This document shows, piece after piece, positions 59,601 through 64,000 of a stretch of 64,000 bases of DNA. Source of the stretch: Cloeon dipterum (taxonomy: Eukaryota > Arthropoda > Insecta > Ephemeroptera > Baetidae). Numbering within the stretch: position 1 is the first letter of the stretch; every line of letters starts with the position of its first letter. The notes beneath the pieces are model-generated. The model searched no databases, was not told where the DNA came from, and worked only from the letters and a program-made list of their open reading frames with translations. The DNA lies in the NCBI RefSeq assembly GCF_949628265.1, contig NC_088787.1, forward strand, positions 5,322,501 through 5,386,500, given 5' to 3'. The position numbers and the translations under genes were made by a program.

Positions 59601-62600
59601 TAATATTCTGCTCATGAATTTTTTATATATAAAAAATAAGAATTTTTCATTAAAAACCAGAGTGAACTTACAAGATCACAGAATTTGTCGGCCAGCCAGC
59701 CGTCAACGCAGTTGGGCGTGCACGAGTCCGGGTCGTCGAGCAGGGCGGCCCAGTGGTCCAGCTCCTCGTGGTCGTCGCGCAGCAGTTCGGCCAACTGCTC
59801 GGCGCCGTCGCGGCAGTCGCCGCCGTCCCACATGCATTCGGACACGTTGCACGCCTTGTCGCACGAGCCGTCCGAAATCCAGGAGGTCGGACACCCTTCC
59901 TGACACTCCGGCACCGGCCACGACAAGTAAATCTGTTTCAAGAGAATAAATTAATATTAGTCAAATTTTAAAAATTAATTGGTACAGGGGGACAATTGTA
60001 AAATATTTAAATCGTTGGATGCAGGAAGTAGTTAATTGTTATAACATTTTTAGTAAAAAAGGACTTTCCTTCAGTAAAAATTAATTTTCTCCAAAATTTC
60101 CAGCATTTGACCACATTTTCATGGCAGATTTCAATTCCTCTCGTCAAGATCTGTCTAAACCTTTTAGAGAAACTCTTTGATGGATAATAAAATATTATTT
60201 CAAGTAAAGAGACAGTTTCCTGGAAAATCAGCCTCTCGGAGCTTAAAAATTAATTTTTTTGTGCTCATCAGGGTGACTCCTGAGTGCCCTGATGGCTTCC
60301 CAAAGGTCAAATTGAACATTTTATGAAAGCTCTTGACTTGGCCGTTTGAAATGTGTTCAGATCTTGCAAATCGAAAGAATACAAAACCTTCCAGGAATCG
60401 GTAAAGTTGCTACACACGCAAATTTAATTAAATCGATCGCTCTGGGGCAACCCTGACGCCAGGGTTCGATTTATAACATAATCTGTAGGTCTTATCAACC
60501 TCAGGAGTGACCCCAAGCATGTTCTGAGAGTTAAAAATCAACCGATTTTAATTTAGAGAAAATAAATAAAATCCTTTTTTTTAACCTTTCAATTCCTTAA
60601 TCTCAAAAACTTAAAAGGTTTCACTAACCTGAAAATTTATAGACACCTTATATACACTTGCGGCCACATTAAAAATCAAAATTAGGCAGGTAGATTTATA
60701 GATATTATTATTATTTTTCAAAATTTAGAAATAAACTCCAAATTTTAACAATTTTTAAAAATTCTATTTGAATTTTGTAAATAAAAAAATTGTTGCCCGA
60801 CAAAATAGGCTTTTTTTGGAACAAAGGTAGATGATTTAGCTTCATTAGAAATTGAGATATTCTCCAAGAGGCTGATTTTTCAAGATTATTCAACCAGATT
60901 TTTCGGAATATTGGCAAATTTATTTTTTTGTCACCTCTAGAGCACTTAAACTACATAAAATGCCCCAAAAAAAGGATATCAAATTTCTCATTGAAACACG
61001 GAATTGTGAATTTCCCATGTTTTTTCTAGACATTAATTTTTTAAATTTAATAAAATTAGAGGAGTATTTTTTGCAAAATTAATTTTAAACAATTACTTGT
61101 TAAAACTTACTTTTTGTCCTTCAGAGCTGGTGTAAAAATCCTCAGGCCAAACCTCTTTCCCGAGCATGACGTCGTCATTCAGGTACAAAAATCGCTTCGA
61201 CAGCCCTGGAATTCTGGAAATTAATTAAAATCAATAATTTATTTAAATTCTTCCTCCACCTCCGTGATTTATTTCCGTAGGTACCAACCTGTGGAGGTGG
61301 CTTTCGATGGCGGGGCTGCTGAAGGTGGGCAAATGCGACTGGTTGAGGAAAAGCTGCTGGTGTGTGACGACGCTGAGGCGTGGATGGTCCAAATTTAGCC
61401 AGTAGGGAATCTGGCCGTTCGTCACGACGTACACGTGCCGCACCCACGGCGCGTACTTTTCCACGGAACGCAGCGAGTACCGAAGCTCCTAAAGGAGGTT
61501 AATTAATTTAAAATAAAATAGGGGGATTATTTTAGGCAAACCTCTTTATCGAGGAACCTGGAGTCTGAAAAGTCCTCAGCTTCCTGGCCGCTGGTCATTT
61601 CTAGAATTAGGTGTGCTGGCGACAGGTAGGCGTCTTTGCTGCCAACTGTGATGTTTGGATACGACTGGAAATTTTTTATTAATTTAATTAAATTTATTTA
61701 ACTGGTTATTTTTTTCATTGTCTTACTCAGTTTGAATTCTAAAGCCTTAAATATACTCATAAATAATGATGAATATTTATTAATCAAGATAAAAAAATTA
61801 CCTTTTTGGCAAGAACAAAATATTTTGCCAATTTATGATTCTTTTTTTTGTGAACATCAGTAGCCTCTCACATTTCGAATTGTGTCCTGGCCGACGGCAT
61901 GCGGCAGCTGGAGTACGGCCAGTCCCTGGTCCAGATAAACCCAGACGCCGATGACCGGTAAATTCGTCGGCAGCGATTTGATCACCGTCTCCTTACTCGT
62001 GCTGGCCGGAACGCCGAGCAGAATCGCAAATTGACGCATCGAGACCGAGTTCTTCGCGTCAGGGTCTAGACAAAAATTATTTAAAAAGGAAAAGTCAATA
62101 TTTTCAATATTTTAGAGTATTTTAAATTAAAATTTCAGTCCTTTTCATTCCTGGATTAATTTTGGGCGTACCTGTAGTCCAGTAGGCGTGGTGGAGGGTG
62201 TAGTTCCTGCCGGCCAGTTTGAGGGTGCCGTCGGCGGCCTTGGCGTCTTCGACGGATGCGTGTTGCAGCAGCGACCAGCTCTGGCCGCTCAACTGCACGA
62301 GCCCAAACTCGGACGCCGTCGCCAGGGCCTCGACCCGCGATTCTTTTGTCAGCGGCAAACCACCCCTGGAATATTTAATTTAAATTATAGCTCCTATTTT
62401 TCTTTGTAAATTAATTACTAAAATTTAAAAACTTAAATATGGGTATTTTGATTCTTTACAAAAAAATAAATAAAAAAGAAAGAAAATTGAGAAAAATTTT
62501 CTCAGTAGGAAAAAGACTGGAAATTTAATCAGCTTTTTAAATTTAGGCAGTTTTTGACGCTACTTTCAAATAGTGAATTTTAATTAGGGCAAAAACCTGC

Positions 62601-63824
62601 AATTTTTGAAAAATTAAAAAATAAATTTCAAGGTTCAATACACTAGTTTGTATTTTCTCACTATTAAATTTTCAATATTTTTCTCCTCCTGGAAGCAATT
62701 AATTTCCTTTGCTCGAAAAATTGTAACCATTAAAATTCAGAAAATTGGAATTTGGCAAAAACTAAAATTTTTCCATGCTGAAACTACCCTGACGCCAGGA
62801 TTATAATTTTAGTCTGTTTGAATGGTATTTTCTGACCTCAGGGATGACTTCAAGCAGGCTCCCTGTGTCAAAATAATCCTATTAATAAATTTTCAACAAT
62901 CACGGAACACGGAAAATGCCGATTTTTCCAATTTTGAGAACCTGCGTATCTCATAAAATGTTGGTTTCTCCACTTTAAAATATCTAAGAGGCATAATTTT
63001 TGCTTTACCTTGAAAAAAAATTAAATAACGTATTTTAGGTGCTTGAAAAATTAACATTTTCAAATTAGGAAAGTTCAAAATAAATTTTTGTTGACATAAA
63101 ACTTGTCGGCCGTCTAATTAGGCATCTTTTGACACCAAATTTAAGATTCTAACTTCATTAGAACTAGAGATTTCTGTAAATTTCCAACTGATTTTCCGTG
63201 AAAGGTACCTCAATTTCCCTGCAAAACTTTTTTCTTACCAAAAAATCAGAAAAATCGATGAGAAAATTTTTAAAAACTCCATTGTAGTAAAAAATTCTAA
63301 AATTAAATCAATTTTCACGAACGTACTTGGTGGCTATGAAGTGCGAGGGAACGCATGACCTGAAAGGGCAGGGCCCCCTGCGCTGGTGGCCAGGTTCCTC
63401 GACCTTGAAGGTGCTCTTGGCGGCAAGCAGCGCCTCCTGAAAGACAGGGTCGCTGCCGTTGACCCACGTGTACACCAGGTCGATCGGCACCGACTGGCAA
63501 AGCCTGAAAAATAAATTAATTTGTACATAATTCAAACAATGAAATTTAATTTTTTACTTTTCTTGAAGATTTTTGCCGGCAATGTTGTCGTGGAATCTGT
63601 TGAAAATGGACGAGTAGCGGACCGTGCTCCACTGCAGCCAAGTCTGCGAGGAAACCAGACAATAATTAAGCGTTAAAATTGAAATTATGTATGTACATAC
63701 ATACCTCTCCGAACTGGAAAGCAGTGACAATAACAAAGGTGAAGAGGACGAGGATGAAGAAGAGTGCTTGTTTGTGCGAGAATAAATCGTAGACCTGCTT
63801 CTGGATCACCTTCCACAGACTCAT
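53638..63824 (-). CDS. GNPTAB: GlcNAc-1-phosphotransferase alpha/beta subunit (GNPTAB)
   Basis: Sixteen exons: complement(join(53638..53688,55259..55517,55567..55751,55810..55981,57282..57751,58090..58292,58357..58474,59672..59932,61111..61213,61289..61488,61542..61664,61872..62065,62172..62365,63327..63503,63558..63643,63705..63824)), 971 aa. It is the Golgi enzyme that begins mannose-6-phosphate tagging of lysosomal enzymes. Seen in order: N-terminal signal-anchor (about 18-36) ending AFQFGE; stealth CR1 ([12 protein letters not shown]); CR2 ([31 protein letters not shown]); [16 protein letters not shown]; two Notch/LNR repeats ([30 protein letters not shown]); [19 protein letters not shown]; an EF-hand ([10 protein letters not shown]); [18 protein letters not shown]-terminal membrane helix. 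Shorter than vertebrate forms, with a smaller spacer. If the last donor is skipped, the frame runs on to 55199; the spliced 16-residue basic end is preferred because poly(A) signals sit just beyond it. Confidence 0.93.
55982..57281. repeat. Repeat-filled GNPTAB intron
   Basis: Interrupts the EF-hand coding between exons that end DTDLSG and begin TWSDRE. It contains a dispersed repeat (56040-56290) followed by a block similar to 5050-5790 (GGACGTG, AATGTCACGTACCACG, CCCGCCAACCCCCGCAG). Confidence 0.6.
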
Positions 63825-64000
63825 CACTTCGTCGCCTGGACCAATTCGCTTCAATTGCTGCGTCCTTCACGGCCTGTAATTCATTTTAATGCGTCGAAAC
63901 CAACCGCCCGCGAGGAGCAGGCAGTGAAGTCGCTTCTTTATTTTGCTCGATCCTCGATCCCCGCCCCCGCAACCGCGATCAGCTCGCTCTGAGCCAGCCG

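Noticed and set aside
1-64000. CRISPR arrays, bacterial operons, viral genes
   Set aside because: None seen: no regular spacer repeats, and all credible genes are intron-bearing or typical animal genes.

Overview
The window is animal nuclear DNA, almost certainly from an insect. It is AT-rich, with GT-AG introns, short and micro exons, poly(A) signals and many interspersed and fold-back repeats. Yellow/major-royal-jelly (MRJP) genes point to arthropods. I cannot name the species from sequence alone. All exon models below were spliced by hand; each keeps one open frame across every junction. LAYOUT. (1) About 1-17,150: a tandem segmental duplication carrying two secreted chymotrypsin-fold serine protease genes on the minus strand (SP1, cut by the left window edge, and SP2, complete). 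Each encodes two protease domains: an N-terminal one lacking the catalytic triad, and a C-terminal one. In SP2 the second domain is intact. In SP1 the catalytic His is Tyr and the activation-site P1 residue is His. (2) About 17,200-30,700: three tandem minus-strand yellow/MRJP-like genes (A, B, C). B and C have an added transmembrane helix and a cytoplasmic tail with conserved tyrosine and proline motifs, which is unusual for a normally secreted family. A lacks that tail, and its 3' end abuts the edge of the protease duplication. (3) 33,151-33,725: a small three-exon Cys/His-rich gene of unknown function. (4) About 35,300-52,000: four paralogues of a leucine-rich-repeat-like family (LRR-1 on minus; LRR-2, -3, -4 on plus) with one shared five-exon plan. 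LRR-3 and LRR-4 come from a recent tandem duplication. (5) 53,100-64,000: two conserved housekeeping genes, convergent: a SMIM12-like small membrane protein (+) and the lysosomal-targeting enzyme GNPTAB (GlcNAc-1-phosphotransferase alpha/beta, -). HOW THE GENES FIT TOGETHER. The left half is lineage-specific, duplicating, secreted or cell-surface material: protease/pseudoprotease pairs and membrane-tethered yellow proteins. The middle is a fast-evolving LRR family whose introns are seeded with fold-back elements. The right end is conserved. No operon-like logic applies. Clusters are tandem duplicates, and intergenic space is largely repeats: a probable non-autonomous hAT element, a 15-bp-TIR MITE family, nested fold-back elements and a 5S-rRNA-like fragment. 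I saw no CRISPR array, tRNA gene, virus or toxin gene.
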